Source: Campylobacterota bacterium
GTDB taxonomy: Bacteria > Campylobacterota > Campylobacteria > Campylobacterales > Sulfurimonadaceae
Direction: 5' to 3'
Assembly (NCBI GenBank): GCA_013607635.1
Contig: VCAY01000009.1
Location: 1-46,546, forward strand
Length of the DNA stretch: 46,546 nucleotides
A model generated the notes under the pieces. That model was given only the letters and a program-made list of their open reading frames with translations, was not told the origin of the DNA and searched no databases. Made by a program: the position numbers and the translations under genes. Shown in pieces: positions 19,797 to 28,087 of this stretch. Numbering within the stretch: the stretch's first letter is position 1; the number at the start of each line of letters is the position of its first letter.

Positions 19797-19802
19797 TATA
19801 AT
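19797..19802 (+). promoter_or_regulatory. Probable sigma-70 -10 box
   Basis: TATAAT in an AT-rich context, about 48 bases before the start of the small membrane protein gene at 19850. No clear -35 box is seen, which is common in this phylum. Confidence 0.5.
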
Positions 19803-19849
19803 CCTTTTTTTGTTAGAATTATCTATTCAGTTTCTATATAGGATGTTTT

Positions 19850-20155
19850 ATGGTTTTAGGGATGTATGAACAAGATTTTGTAGCTTACTTTCTATTTGGT
19901 CTTATACTCAATTTTCTGTTTTCGATCATGTTTGGAGTTTATTTAAGCAAAAATATTGGAATGCAAGAGATGATCGAATCAAAAGGGGATAAACAACAAT
20001 CACCCCTTGTGACACTCAGCCTCTTTATCCCCTATGCAAAAATGCTCATAACACTCTACCGCGTAGCGATCTTACAGTTCTACTTTCTTAATAAAGGGTA
20101 CTCACATAAAGAGTTTTGGGTCTATATGACACATGAAAGAACAGAAAATGAATGA
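19850..20155 (+). CDS. Small hypothetical membrane protein
   Basis: The 101-residue protein has one clear membrane helix (about residues 11-32, YFLFGLILNFLFSIMFGVYL) and a second, weaker one (about 52-80), with charged ends. AGGATG lies 6 bases before the ATG. The next gene starts inside its last codons, so the two form an operon. I do not recognise the family. It has no cysteine or histidine cluster that would suggest a cofactor. Confidence 0.72.
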   Translation: MVLGMYEQDFVAYFLFGLILNFLFSIMFGVYLSKNIGMQEMIESKGDKQQSPLVTLSLFIPYAKMLITLYRVAILQFYFLNKGYSHKEFWVYMTHERTENE

Positions 20156-20318
20156 TTTTAAACTTAAACTGCTACTTAGCATTTTAAGCGGTATCCTCTT
20201 TTCATTTATCTTTATCATCCTCGCTTTTGCAGTTCCGGCTAAAGAGAAAAAGCAGATGATCATAAAGAAACCACAGGGGAGACTCGAACAAATCTCTCAC
20301 GCACTCAAAAACAGATAA
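20148..20318 (+). CDS. Very small hypothetical membrane protein
   Basis: A 56-residue protein starting MNDFKLKLLLS, with one membrane helix (about 8-30, SGILFSFIFIILAFAVPA) and a basic C-terminal tail. The start codon overlaps the end of the preceding gene by 8 bases. The frame is also open from an ATG at 20133, but that would overlap more and has no better ribosome site. Function unknown. Confidence 0.6.
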   Translation: MNDFKLKLLLSILSGILFSFIFIILAFAVPAKEKKQMIIKKPQGRLEQISHALKNR

Positions 20319-20362
20319 CCCCCGTCTAATCCGATTTAGAGAAATTCAAAAAAAGTTTCAAT

Positions 20363-20385
20363 ATGGGTGTTTCTTGGACACCCAT
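20363..20385. terminator. Hairpin between the small membrane proteins and htpG
   Basis: A perfect 8-bp stem ATGGGTGT / ACACCCAT with a 7-base loop sits between convergent genes. On the minus strand a T7 run follows about 8 bases later (after ATTGAAAC), so it most likely ends the htpG transcript. Confidence 0.6.
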
Positions 20386-20394
20386 TTGAAAAAA

Positions 20395-22287
20395 TTATAA
20401 TGCTTTTGTAATAATTCTATTGAGCTTTGTTACAAACCCTGCCATATCTTTGATCTCTTTGCCATCGAAGAGTTTTGCTTGATCAAGCAGTACATGTGCA
20501 GCATCAGCAATGAGATTTTGATCGCTTGAGTCTTTGAGTTTTTGGATAAGCTCGTGGTTTGGATTGATCGCCAAAATCGGTGCAGGCTCTTCAACATCAC
20601 CACCTTGTCCCATCTGCTTCATCATCTGTGCCATCATATAAGCCGGATCATCTTTATCTGCTTTAATGGCTACGGCAGACTCAACAAGCTCCGTATCTAC
20701 CTCAACGCTTTTTACTTCATCACCGAGAAGATCTTTAAGCTCTTTAGTAAAGCCTTCAAACTCTTTGGCTTTCTCCTCTTTTGCTTTTTTCTCCTCTTCA
20801 CTCTCTTCAAATTTTGCATCGTTGACATTAACAAACTTGTACTCTTTGTACTCAGTCACCATTGGGAAGATGATGGTGTCCACCTCTTCGTTTAGGATGA
20901 GCACATCGATGTTTCTTGCTTTAAATTTCTCAAGCACCGGAGCTTTTTTAAGCATCTCAACAGAAGATTTTGCCGTAATGTAGTAGATCTCTTTTTTCTC
21001 CCCATCTACATTTTTAACAAACTCCTCGATCGTTGTTTGCTCATCGGAGTTAAGTGTGTAGAACTTCATAAGCTCCAAGATCTTCTCACGGTTGGCAAAA
21101 TCGTTGTAAAGCCCCTCTTTAAGCACATTTCCAAACTCTTTAAAGAAAGTGTCATATTTTTGCGGCTCTTTTTTCATCATCTTAGCGAGTTCAGAAAGCA
21201 CCTTTTTAACCGATGCGTTTTTGATCTTCGCCATCACGGCGTTGCTTTGGAGAATCTCACGAGAGACATTAAGCGGCAGATCTTTTGAGTCGATCACACC
21301 GCGTAAAAAACGCATATATGTCGGCATCAACTCTTTTTCATCATCGGTGATAAAGACACGGTTGATATAAAGCTTAATACCCGGTTGATAATCAACTCTG
21401 TAGATATCCACAGGCGCTTTTGAAGGGATATAAAAGAGTGTCGTGTACTCAATGGCACCCTCAGCTTTGTTGTGCATCCAAGTAAGCGGCTCTTCACTTG
21501 AATGTGCGATCGTTTGGTAAAAATCTTTGTAGTCCTCATCTTTGAGCTCACTTTTTGGCACTGTCCAAAGGGCACTCGCTTTGTTGATCTGCTCATTTTT
21601 GATCTCTGTTTTGCTAGGTTCGATCTCTTTACCGTCATCATCTGTTTTGGCAGGGATATACTCCTCTTTATCCATAAAGATAGGAAATGGAATATGGTTG
21701 GAGTATTTTTTGACAATATTTTCAACTCTGTAACTCTCTGCATACTCTGTTGCATCATCGTTAAGGTAAAGCTTAATCTCAGTTCCGTGTGCATCTTTTT
21801 GTGCTTCTGTGATCTCAAACTCACCATCACCGCTACTTACCCATTTGTAAGCTTTCTCTTCACCCGCTTTTTTTGTTGTCACTTCCACTTTGTTAGCGAC
21901 CATAAATGCTGCGTAAAAACCAACACCAAACTGCCCAATGAGTTGTGAGTCTTGCTTTTGATCACCGCTTAAAGACTCCAAAAACGCTTTTGTTCCCGAT
22001 TTTGCAATCGTTCCAAGGTTATTGATAAGATCCTCTTCATTCATCCCTATACCGCTATCTTTGATGATCAAAGTTTTTTCATCTTTGTTTGGTACAAGGT
22101 CGATACGAGGGTTAAATGTTATATCTTTGTATTTATCATCGGTAAGTACCAACATATTGAGTTTATCAAGTGCATCGGAGGCATTGGAGATAAGCTCTCT
22201 TAAAAAAATCTCTTTATTTGAGTAAAGAGAATGGATCATTAAATGTAAAATCTGATTTGCTTCGGTTTGAAATTTATGTGTTGCCAT
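20395..22287 (-). CDS. htpG: HtpG, Hsp90-family chaperone
   Basis: 630 residues when started at MATHKFQTEANQ, which has AGGA upstream. The frame is open 48 bases further back, but that stretch lacks family similarity. The ATPase motifs are visible: LRELISNASDALDK, IKDSGIGMNEEDLI and GQFGVGFYAAFMVA. The middle domain has LPLNVSREILQ and the C-terminal dimer domain follows. It acts as a cytosolic ATP-dependent chaperone. It is monocistronic here. Confidence 0.97.
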   Translation of the reverse strand: MATHKFQTEANQILHLMIHSLYSNKEIFLRELISNASDALDKLNMLVLTDDKYKDITFNPRIDLVPNKDEKTLIIKDSGIGMNEEDLINNLGTIAKSGTKAFLESLSGDQKQDSQLIGQFGVGFYAAFMVANKVEVTTKKAGEEKAYKWVSSGDGEFEITEAQKDAHGTEIKLYLNDDATEYAESYRVENIVKKYSNHIPFPIFMDKEEYIPAKTDDDGKEIEPSKTEIKNEQINKASALWTVPKSELKDEDYKDFYQTIAHSSEEPLTWMHNKAEGAIEYTTLFYIPSKAPVDIYRVDYQPGIKLYINRVFITDDEKELMPTYMRFLRGVIDSKDLPLNVSREILQSNAVMAKIKNASVKKVLSELAKMMKKEPQKYDTFFKEFGNVLKEGLYNDFANREKILELMKFYTLNSDEQTTIEEFVKNVDGEKKEIYYITAKSSVEMLKKAPVLEKFKARNIDVLILNEEVDTIIFPMVTEYKEYKFVNVNDAKFEESEEEKKAKEEKAKEFEGFTKELKDLLGDEVKSVEVDTELVESAVAIKADKDDPAYMMAQMMKQMGQGGDVEEPAPILAINPNHELIQKLKDSSDQNLIADAAHVLLDQAKLFDGKEIKDMAGFVTKLNRIITKAL

Positions 22288-22568
22288 ATTGCATCCTTTA
22301 TAAAAATTTTTTGTAATATTACCAAAAAAATGCAAATAGATGCAACTATTATCAAATAACTTTAGTGAAATAGACTAAAGATTGCTTCTACATTTTTTTG
22401 CTATAATTGAAACTATAAAAAATATTGAGGGTACCTCTAACTATAACGATGATGGCATTGCCAAGTGGTATTTGGCAAAACATGTTTGTCACAGCGATGA
22501 GATTGAACGCTAAAAGTGTTCTTACAGCTTCAAAAGGTTATAATCCTTACCAAAAAAACAAGAGTATC
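22288..22568. other. Divergent region between htpG and uup
   Basis: This region holds the promoters for both genes. TATAAT at 22402-22407 is the likely uup -10 box. On the htpG side, an inverted repeat (TTTTGTAATATTACCAAAA, one mismatch) at about 22308-22326 could be a -10 region or a regulator site. A frame from 22382 to 22513 encodes a plausible peptide but has no good start (see findings). Confidence 0.5.
22402..22407 (+). promoter_or_regulatory. Probable sigma-70 -10 box for uup
   Basis: TATAAT in the context GCTATAATTG, about 160 bases before the chosen uup start. It is the same extended form (GCTATAAT) seen before thiI, aspS and the CinA-like gene in this window. Confidence 0.5.
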
Positions 22569-24524
22569 ATGGCACTTATAGATCTACAAAATATATCTAA
22601 ACACTACTCGGCACAAAAGATTCTTACCGAAATTGACTTTCATGTCGATGAGGGTGAGCGGATCGTTATCATCGGGAAAAACGGCAGCGGTAAATCGACA
22701 CTGATGAAGATCATCAACGGCACCCTTGAAGCAGATGAAGGCAAACGGATCATCCAGCAAGATGTTGAAGTCAAGATGCTTGATCAGCGTCCAAAATTCC
22801 AAGAGGGGCACACAGTACGCCAAGCGGTTGAAGCGGGACTTGTCGAGATCAACAGAGCAAAAAAACGTTACGATGAGCTTACACACCTATTGGCAGAAGA
22901 TTTTGAGAACAAAACACTGCTAAGGGAACATGAACAACTCTCCAACTACATCGAACACCACAGCGCATGGAACCTTGATGACAAGATCGAGCGCATCATC
23001 CAACATTTTGATCTCAAACGCTACGAAAACAAGCCGATCGACTTACTTAGCGGTGGTGAGCAACGGCGTGTAGCACTCGCTTCACTGTTACTGCAAAAAC
23101 CAGACCTTTTGCTACTCGATGAGCCAACCAACCACCTCGATGTTTATATGGTGGAATTTTTAGAGGATCTGCTTTTAAAAGAAAAATTCACCCTTGTTTT
23201 TATCTCTCACGATCGTTACTTTATCGACCGCATCGCTACCAAATCGATCGAGGTGGAGGATTGTAAACTGCGTGAGTACAAAGGTGGATACAGCGACTAT
23301 CTGCGTCAAAAGGAGCAGTATCTGCAAAACCTCCAAAAACAGCATGAGAACCTCTTAAGCCTACTCAAGCGGGAAAACGAATGGTTTGCCAGAGGTGTCA
23401 AGGCAAGACTCAAGCGAAATGAAGGGCGCAAAGAGAGACTGATGCAGCTACGAGAGGCGGCAAAAACCAATCCCGCCAAGATTCGCAAAATGTCACTTGA
23501 ACTGCAGCGCGAAGCCAAACACTTTAACCGCCAAAAAAGCGTCAACAAACAAAAGATGCTCTTTGAGATCGAGTCGTTATATGTAACGCTTGGAGATAAG
23601 GAGCTTATCCACGATTTTAGTGCGAGGATACTCCAAAAAGATGTAATTGCCATTGTTGGACCAAACGGCAGTGGGAAATCCACCCTTTTAAAAATACTCC
23701 TTGGGCGCATAGAGCCAACTGCGGGCACGATCAAAAGGGGGGAGTTTACCATAGGTTATTTCGATCAACACCGAGAGATGCTTGATGATGATAAAAACCT
23801 CATAGAGACATTTTGTCCAAACGGCGGTGATCGTGTGCAGGTACAAGGGCGCGATATGCATGTGTACGGGTACCTTAAAAACTTCCTTTTTCCCAAAGAG
23901 TTTTTAGACAAAAAAATCGGTGTTTTAAGCGGTGGTGAGAAAAACCGTGTGGCGCTTGCCCTGCTTTTTACAAAAAAAGTGGATGTGCTGATCCTCGATG
24001 AGCCGACAAACGATCTTGATATACCGACTATCAACATCCTAGAGGAGCAACTCACCAACTTTGCCGGGGCTGTTATTTTGGTAAGTCACGACAGATATTT
24101 TGTCGATAAAATTGCCAAAAAACTCTTTATCTTTAAAAAAGATCATACCATCGAGGAGTCGTATCAGGCTTACAGTGAGTATCTTGAGCTTGAAAAAGAG
24201 CTGGGCGAGTTATATGTAATGGAGCAAGAAGCCACCTTGGCACAATCACAACCAAAACAAGAGAAAAAAGCAAAACCAAAACAACTCAAACTCACCTACA
24301 AAGAAAAAATTGCCTTAGAGAAACTGCCTCAAGAGATCGATGCACTCGAAGCACAGATTGGGCAAAAAAACAACTGCTTAGCTGACCCTGAGTGTTACGG
24401 TGAGGTAGGTCTAAGCCAGCTTGCCAAGGAGCTAGAAGCGCTTGAAGCTGAATATGAGCAAAAAGTGGAAGAGCTTTTAAATATTGAAGAGAAGGTAGAG
24501 GCGATCGAAAATGGCGCATCATAA
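22569..24524 (+). CDS. uup: ABC-F family ATPase, Uup type
   Basis: 651 residues with two ABC ATPase domains and no membrane domain. The first domain has GKNGSGKST, LSGGEQRR and LLLDEPTNHLD; the second has GPNGSGKST, LSGGEKNR and LILDEPTNDLD. A charged linker follows the first domain, and a C-terminal coiled-coil region (LTYKEKIALEKLPQEIDALE ... LADPECYGEVG) matches the Uup C-terminal domain. Such proteins act on ribosomes or in DNA-related maintenance rather than transport. The frame is open for 48 more codons upstream, but MALIDLQNISKHYS is the family N-terminus. Confidence 0.92.
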   Translation: MALIDLQNISKHYSAQKILTEIDFHVDEGERIVIIGKNGSGKSTLMKIINGTLEADEGKRIIQQDVEVKMLDQRPKFQEGHTVRQAVEAGLVEINRAKKRYDELTHLLAEDFENKTLLREHEQLSNYIEHHSAWNLDDKIERIIQHFDLKRYENKPIDLLSGGEQRRVALASLLLQKPDLLLLDEPTNHLDVYMVEFLEDLLLKEKFTLVFISHDRYFIDRIATKSIEVEDCKLREYKGGYSDYLRQKEQYLQNLQKQHENLLSLLKRENEWFARGVKARLKRNEGRKERLMQLREAAKTNPAKIRKMSLELQREAKHFNRQKSVNKQKMLFEIESLYVTLGDKELIHDFSARILQKDVIAIVGPNGSGKSTLLKILLGRIEPTAGTIKRGEFTIGYFDQHREMLDDDKNLIETFCPNGGDRVQVQGRDMHVYGYLKNFLFPKEFLDKKIGVLSGGEKNRVALALLFTKKVDVLILDEPTNDLDIPTINILEEQLTNFAGAVILVSHDRYFVDKIAKKLFIFKKDHTIEESYQAYSEYLELEKELGELYVMEQEATLAQSQPKQEKKAKPKQLKLTYKEKIALEKLPQEIDALEAQIGQKNNCLADPECYGEVGLSQLAKELEALEAEYEQKVEELLNIEEKVEAIENGAS

Positions 24525-24625
24525 ATATCAAAACACCACACCTTATCTTAAGCGGTATCGTCACTGCGATCAACATCGCTATCTATGTCGGGGTGGGAAG
24601 TTTTTGGATCTTGGCGATAAACTAA
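24518..24625 (+). pseudogene. Possible 3' remnant of a DASS/SLC13-type transporter gene (left edge of island)
   Basis: The frame starting at ATC 24518 reads IKTPHLILSGIVTAINIAIY, then VGVGSFWILAIN and a stop at 24625. This looks like the last membrane helix of an ion:anion symporter, but no start codon exists and the frame overlaps the uup stop. It contains GCGGTATCGTCAC (24552-24564), found again in the same reading frame at 30606-30618. I read it as the tail of a lost gene. The family call is from motif memory only. Confidence 0.4.
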
Positions 24626-24658
24626 GTAGATACCGTGCCACTTTTAAATCTTATTTTC

Positions 24659-24688
24659 TTGATTTTTAGAGGCATTATATGCTATAAT
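24659..24688 (+). promoter_or_regulatory. Promoter of the AT-rich protease island
   Basis: TTGATT (24659-24664), an 18-base spacer and TATAAT (24683-24688) lie about 57 bases before the first island gene. A small hairpin (GATAG-TTGC-CTATC, 24701-24714) falls in the leader. No other promoter is obvious across the five genes, so they probably share this one. Confidence 0.6.
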
Positions 24689-24744
24689 GTTCGTCGGATA
24701 GATAGTTGCCTATCATTTAGATTAATAATATTTTAGAAGTTAAA

Positions 24745-25020
24745 ATGAGAGTAAGTATGCTAATTAGTTTGTTGATAGTTTTAGCTATCAACTTTAGTGG
24801 TTGCGGTAATCAATCAAACCAAGAAGCAATCTATGAAAAGAAAAATGAAACTTTCTCGTTAGAAACAGAACCCAAATCATATAGAAAGTATGCTTTGGTT
24901 TCAAGTGGTAACATAGAGGTTAAAAAACTTTATCTGCAAATGGCGAAATTAAAGCAAGAAGTTTGTCTTTGGATATTTCAGGAAAAATTACATCATCAAA
25001 TAATCTTGACGGGTCATTAG
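24745..25020 (+). CDS. N-terminal part of a frameshifted island lipoprotein
   Basis: The first 61 codons encode a lipoprotein signal (LLIVLAINFSGC, Cys20) and a short charged region. After the A6 run at 24922-24927 the frame turns to unrelated sequence and stops at 25020. If one A is added to that run, the frame continues as TLSANGEIKARSLSLDISGK into the large downstream reading frame, which otherwise has only a TTG start and no signal peptide. The two pieces therefore belong to one gene of about 795 codons. The cause could be a real mutation, phase variation, slippage or a sequencing error. Confidence 0.7.
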   Translation: MRVSMLISLLIVLAINFSGCGNQSNQEAIYEKKNETFSLETEPKSYRKYALVSSGNIEVKKLYLQMAKLKQEVCLWIFQEKLHHQIILTGH

Positions 25021-27131
25021 TTCGTTCATTTGATTATACAAGTCCATTAAATACTGATAACTATGTAGAGATTAGAGCCTTAAAAGTAGATGAATATCTC
25101 AATACAAACAATCTAAATGAATATTATTTACTCTCAAGCAGTGGTGAAGCTACACACAAAATCAAAGGTGAAGATGATAAAAGTATAGATAAAGAAAATA
25201 TAGAATTTATATTTAAAAATAATACCTGGACAATAAAAGGTGAAAATATAAATTTCAATCATACTTTAGTCGTACAAGGAGATTTAAATATAAAATCAAA
25301 TCATACATTTATAGCTGGTACTTTAATGGTTCAAGGGGATCTTAATGCAAGTGGTGAATTAAATATAAATACAGGAACACCATTTGAAAAGGCTTTAATA
25401 GTTGATAAAAATATTGAAGTTGATAAATTTGTAGCAATTGGTAGAGTTCACGGAAGTGGTACTTTTACAGCAAAAGGTGAAGTGAATATTTTAGGAAATG
25501 CTGAAATTGATGGGGATATAACTTTATGGGGTGATGCAAAAATTAACTTCTTAGATAATGTCTATAAATCTGCACTCTATGAAGCGCAGCAAGAAGCCAG
25601 TGAAAATAATACTACTATGATGCTAGTTCATTCACAGCTATTTTCAAATGCAAAAGGGAAAAATAGTGTAATACTTTTTACATTTGTAGAGGGAAATTAT
25701 ATACTAAATGAGAATATCATCAATCAGCTTTTAGATACAAATCAAACAGATGCATTCAAATTTAAATCATACCTATATGGTGCTACGATTGACTATGGGG
25801 CTCAGCTTCAAAAATTTGATGGATTGAGTCCATATTATCTAAACAAACACAAAATAGTTAAAAAATTATTATCTCAAGGCTATGAAGGTATAAAAATAAG
25901 TGAAAGTTTGGATATTGCTCCTTCAAATCTTTATCATACTTTTAAAGATAAAAATGGCAACATTATAGGAACATATCAAGTTTATTCTTTATCAAATCCT
26001 TTTAATGAAAATAATCTTACAGTTTTAACACAAACTCAAAGAGATGATGCAATATATGCTATTGATCATAAAGATGAAATAGAAGCAAATCAAGAAGTAG
26101 AAGCTAAAGAGAAACAAGCAGAGCAAAAGCAAGCTATCATTGATAATAATGACTTAAATCTTACAACTAAATCTGAAATGTTAAATGAGATAGAGGCATC
26201 TGAAAATAACGAGACCTCTATAAATAAAGAAGAGGTGAAAAAAGAAGCTACTCAAGATAGAGTTCAAGAGTGGGTTGAGTATAAAGATTTAGCTAGTGAT
26301 AAGCAAGTAATTGATGCTCAAGAGATAACTGTAGCAACTACTCAAACTCGTGGATGGTGGAAAAGAATTAGACGAGTTTTTAGACGAGTTTTTAGGGTTG
26401 TTACTTTTAGAGATTGTCATAAGAGGACTGAAAGAAAATTTATTTGGGGTGTTGACAGTGCTTCTGCATTTGAATCTAATGATAAGTGGGGTAAGAAGAT
26501 ACAACTAATGAATGATGCTTGGGAAAGCTGTACACCAACATCAGCTTCAATGATTTTAAATTATCATAGACTTAGAAAAGGAAAAAGTAGTTTGTACTAT
26601 AATGATGGGCATTGGGATAATTCTAAGTGGGCAAGTTTAATCAGATATTCTGCACCAAGAAATAATAATTACACAAAGAGAATCAGTAATAAATTTCATA
26701 CATCTCATAATTCTGGAACGGAAGTATGGCGATTGTATTGGACAGTCCCTTGGGTAATTACAACTGAACTTTGGAAAAATGGTACGTATGGGTATAGTTG
26801 GTCACACTACACTGCATTTTGGAATAGAACTTGGCATCATAACTTAGTGAAAAATTATACAAATAGAAACAATCCTATTATCTTTACTGCCTGGCAAAAT
26901 CATGGTAATTTAAAACAATTAGACAATAAATATTATTCTACTGGTAACCATAGTATGGTTGTAATAGGATACAAAAGAGATTATTATACTGGCAATTGTT
27001 GGAAAAAATTTTTACCTGAAAGAAAATGGCTTCTTGTAGATAGTACTTGGATGACAAGAGGGTATATAAGATTTGATATTAAATCCAATTATTGGAAATT
27101 TGGGACAATGACCTATGTACGTTCTTGGTAA
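24963..27131 (+). CDS. Repeat-rich surface protein with C39-like cysteine peptidase domain (frameshifted 3' part)
   Basis: 722 codons in this frame. The N-terminal third has short repeats such as VVQGDLNIKSNHTF, MVQGDLNASGELNI and NAEIDGDITLWGDAKI, resembling a bactofilin or other right-handed beta-solenoid. A Lys/Glu/Gln-rich region follows, then a strongly basic Trp/Arg stretch (WWKRIRRVFRRVFRVV), then a C39/papain-like domain with likely Cys523 (WESCTPTSASM), His663 (GNHSMVVIGY) and Asp693 (LVDSTW). The Cys-His gap of 140 residues is long for the family and is filled by Trp/Asn/His-rich sequence. With the signal at 24745 it should be lipid-anchored outside the cytoplasm. The domain call is from motifs only. 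Confidence 0.65.
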   Translation: MSLDISGKITSSNNLDGSLVRSFDYTSPLNTDNYVEIRALKVDEYLNTNNLNEYYLLSSSGEATHKIKGEDDKSIDKENIEFIFKNNTWTIKGENINFNHTLVVQGDLNIKSNHTFIAGTLMVQGDLNASGELNINTGTPFEKALIVDKNIEVDKFVAIGRVHGSGTFTAKGEVNILGNAEIDGDITLWGDAKINFLDNVYKSALYEAQQEASENNTTMMLVHSQLFSNAKGKNSVILFTFVEGNYILNENIINQLLDTNQTDAFKFKSYLYGATIDYGAQLQKFDGLSPYYLNKHKIVKKLLSQGYEGIKISESLDIAPSNLYHTFKDKNGNIIGTYQVYSLSNPFNENNLTVLTQTQRDDAIYAIDHKDEIEANQEVEAKEKQAEQKQAIIDNNDLNLTTKSEMLNEIEASENNETSINKEEVKKEATQDRVQEWVEYKDLASDKQVIDAQEITVATTQTRGWWKRIRRVFRRVFRVVTFRDCHKRTERKFIWGVDSASAFESNDKWGKKIQLMNDAWESCTPTSASMILNYHRLRKGKSSLYYNDGHWDNSKWASLIRYSAPRNNNYTKRISNKFHTSHNSGTEVWRLYWTVPWVITTELWKNGTYGYSWSHYTAFWNRTWHHNLVKNYTNRNNPIIFTAWQNHGNLKQLDNKYYSTGNHSMVVIGYKRDYYTGNCWKKFLPERKWLLVDSTWMTRGYIRFDIKSNYWKFGTMTYVRSW
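26370..26393 (+). repeat. 12-base tandem repeat encoding the basic RRVF units
   Basis: AGACGAGTTTTT occurs twice in a row, giving the doubled Arg-Arg-Val-Phe unit in the basic stretch before the C39-like domain. It looks like a recent in-frame duplication. Confidence 0.85.
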
Positions 27132-28080
27132 AATATTTTTAAGTGTTTTTATAGTGTTTAGTTTGCTAGGTTGTGAACCATACAGCCCTGGCTACGATGA
27201 AAGAACTACAAAATTAATTTTAGTTAACGGCTTTTATATTGATAATAATCAATCAATACATATAAGGTATAATAAGAACACTAAACCATACATACACCAA
27301 TATAGTAAACTAGATGCAAATGCTTCCATATGGGAGCATTTATCAAATGATAATTTTAAAATCAATGATATCCAAGCAAATTTCAGAAATAACTATGTAG
27401 AAGTTATTCAAAAAGATAATATACTTTTTGAAAAATACTTACCTACCATTGATGATATAGCAATTAGTACAAATATAGAATTATCTTCAAACAAAATAGT
27501 TTACACTACATATCGAGATAAAATTAATTTTGGTTGGGATATGAAAACTTATATAGCTTCTATATATTCTAAGGATAAAAAATCAATTTATCATTTTTCG
27601 ATTGAAGATAAAGGTAGTTATTACAATATTTATTTAATTGATAGTTCACCATCTTATACACAAAATATATTGTATTATAATAATAAATATAACTTTATTA
27701 GAAAAAGAGACATTGAAGATTTTGATTATGGTAAATTTACAACATTTAGTATATCCACAAATGAAAAAGCGATGTTTTGCTATGAAGCAGCATATCAAGA
27801 TATACGATGTTTTATAAGAGATAGAAATAATAAAATAATTTCTCAAAAACTTTTTGGAGAAATTTATCCAAGAGAATATAAAAACATATACTATTCTATA
27901 GCATTAAGACAAGATGGAGGAGTAACTGCATTGGGAAGTTTAATATTTGATAATAATGATAATATGCATATATTTTATAATAATTTAGATAATGTAACTG
28001 GGAATTATTTTATGTATAGAATGTACAAAAAAGACAATCCAACAACACCACTATATGAACAAAAAATACCTTGGAAGTAG
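27115..28080 (+). CDS. Island lipoprotein A, paralogue of the next gene
   Basis: The 321-residue protein has a lipoprotein signal (FIVFSLLGC, Cys20) and a body rich in Asn, Tyr and Ile. Repeated short strands such as NNDNMHIFYNN suggest a beta-propeller-like fold, though I cannot name a family. Its start overlaps the end of the C39-like gene by 17 bases. The C-terminus, with KLFGEIYPREYKNIYYSI and TPLYEQKIPWK, is shared with the next gene, so the two are paralogues. Base composition is extremely AT-rich: 27661-27720 contains 9 G/C in 60. Confidence 0.75.
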   Translation: MYVLGKIFLSVFIVFSLLGCEPYSPGYDERTTKLILVNGFYIDNNQSIHIRYNKNTKPYIHQYSKLDANASIWEHLSNDNFKINDIQANFRNNYVEVIQKDNILFEKYLPTIDDIAISTNIELSSNKIVYTTYRDKINFGWDMKTYIASIYSKDKKSIYHFSIEDKGSYYNIYLIDSSPSYTQNILYYNNKYNFIRKRDIEDFDYGKFTTFSISTNEKAMFCYEAAYQDIRCFIRDRNNKIISQKLFGEIYPREYKNIYYSIALRQDGGVTALGSLIFDNNDNMHIFYNNLDNVTGNYFMYRMYKKDNPTTPLYEQKIPWK

Positions 28081-28082
28081 CT
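28045..28082 (+). repeat. Copy 1 of an identical 38-base repeat at the end of lipoprotein A
   Basis: These 38 bases are identical to 29099-29136. They encode the last 11 residues (TPLYEQKIPWK), the stop codon and GGAAG, which sits about where a ribosome site for the following gene should be. Confidence 0.95.
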
Positions 28083-28087
28083 TGGTA

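Noticed and set aside
22425-22568. N-terminal extension of the ABC-F protein by 48 codons
   Set aside because: The stretch (MRVPLTITMMALPSGIW...) has no family similarity and begins at a TTG without a ribosome site; MALIDLQNISKHYS is the usual start.
24701-24714. Hairpin in the island leader as a riboswitch
   Set aside because: It is only a 5-bp stem with a tetraloop and no known aptamer pattern.
26289-26504. Antisense frame in the C39-like gene
   Set aside because: The 71-codon minus-strand frame has no start context, and the repeat and peptidase motifs are on the plus strand.
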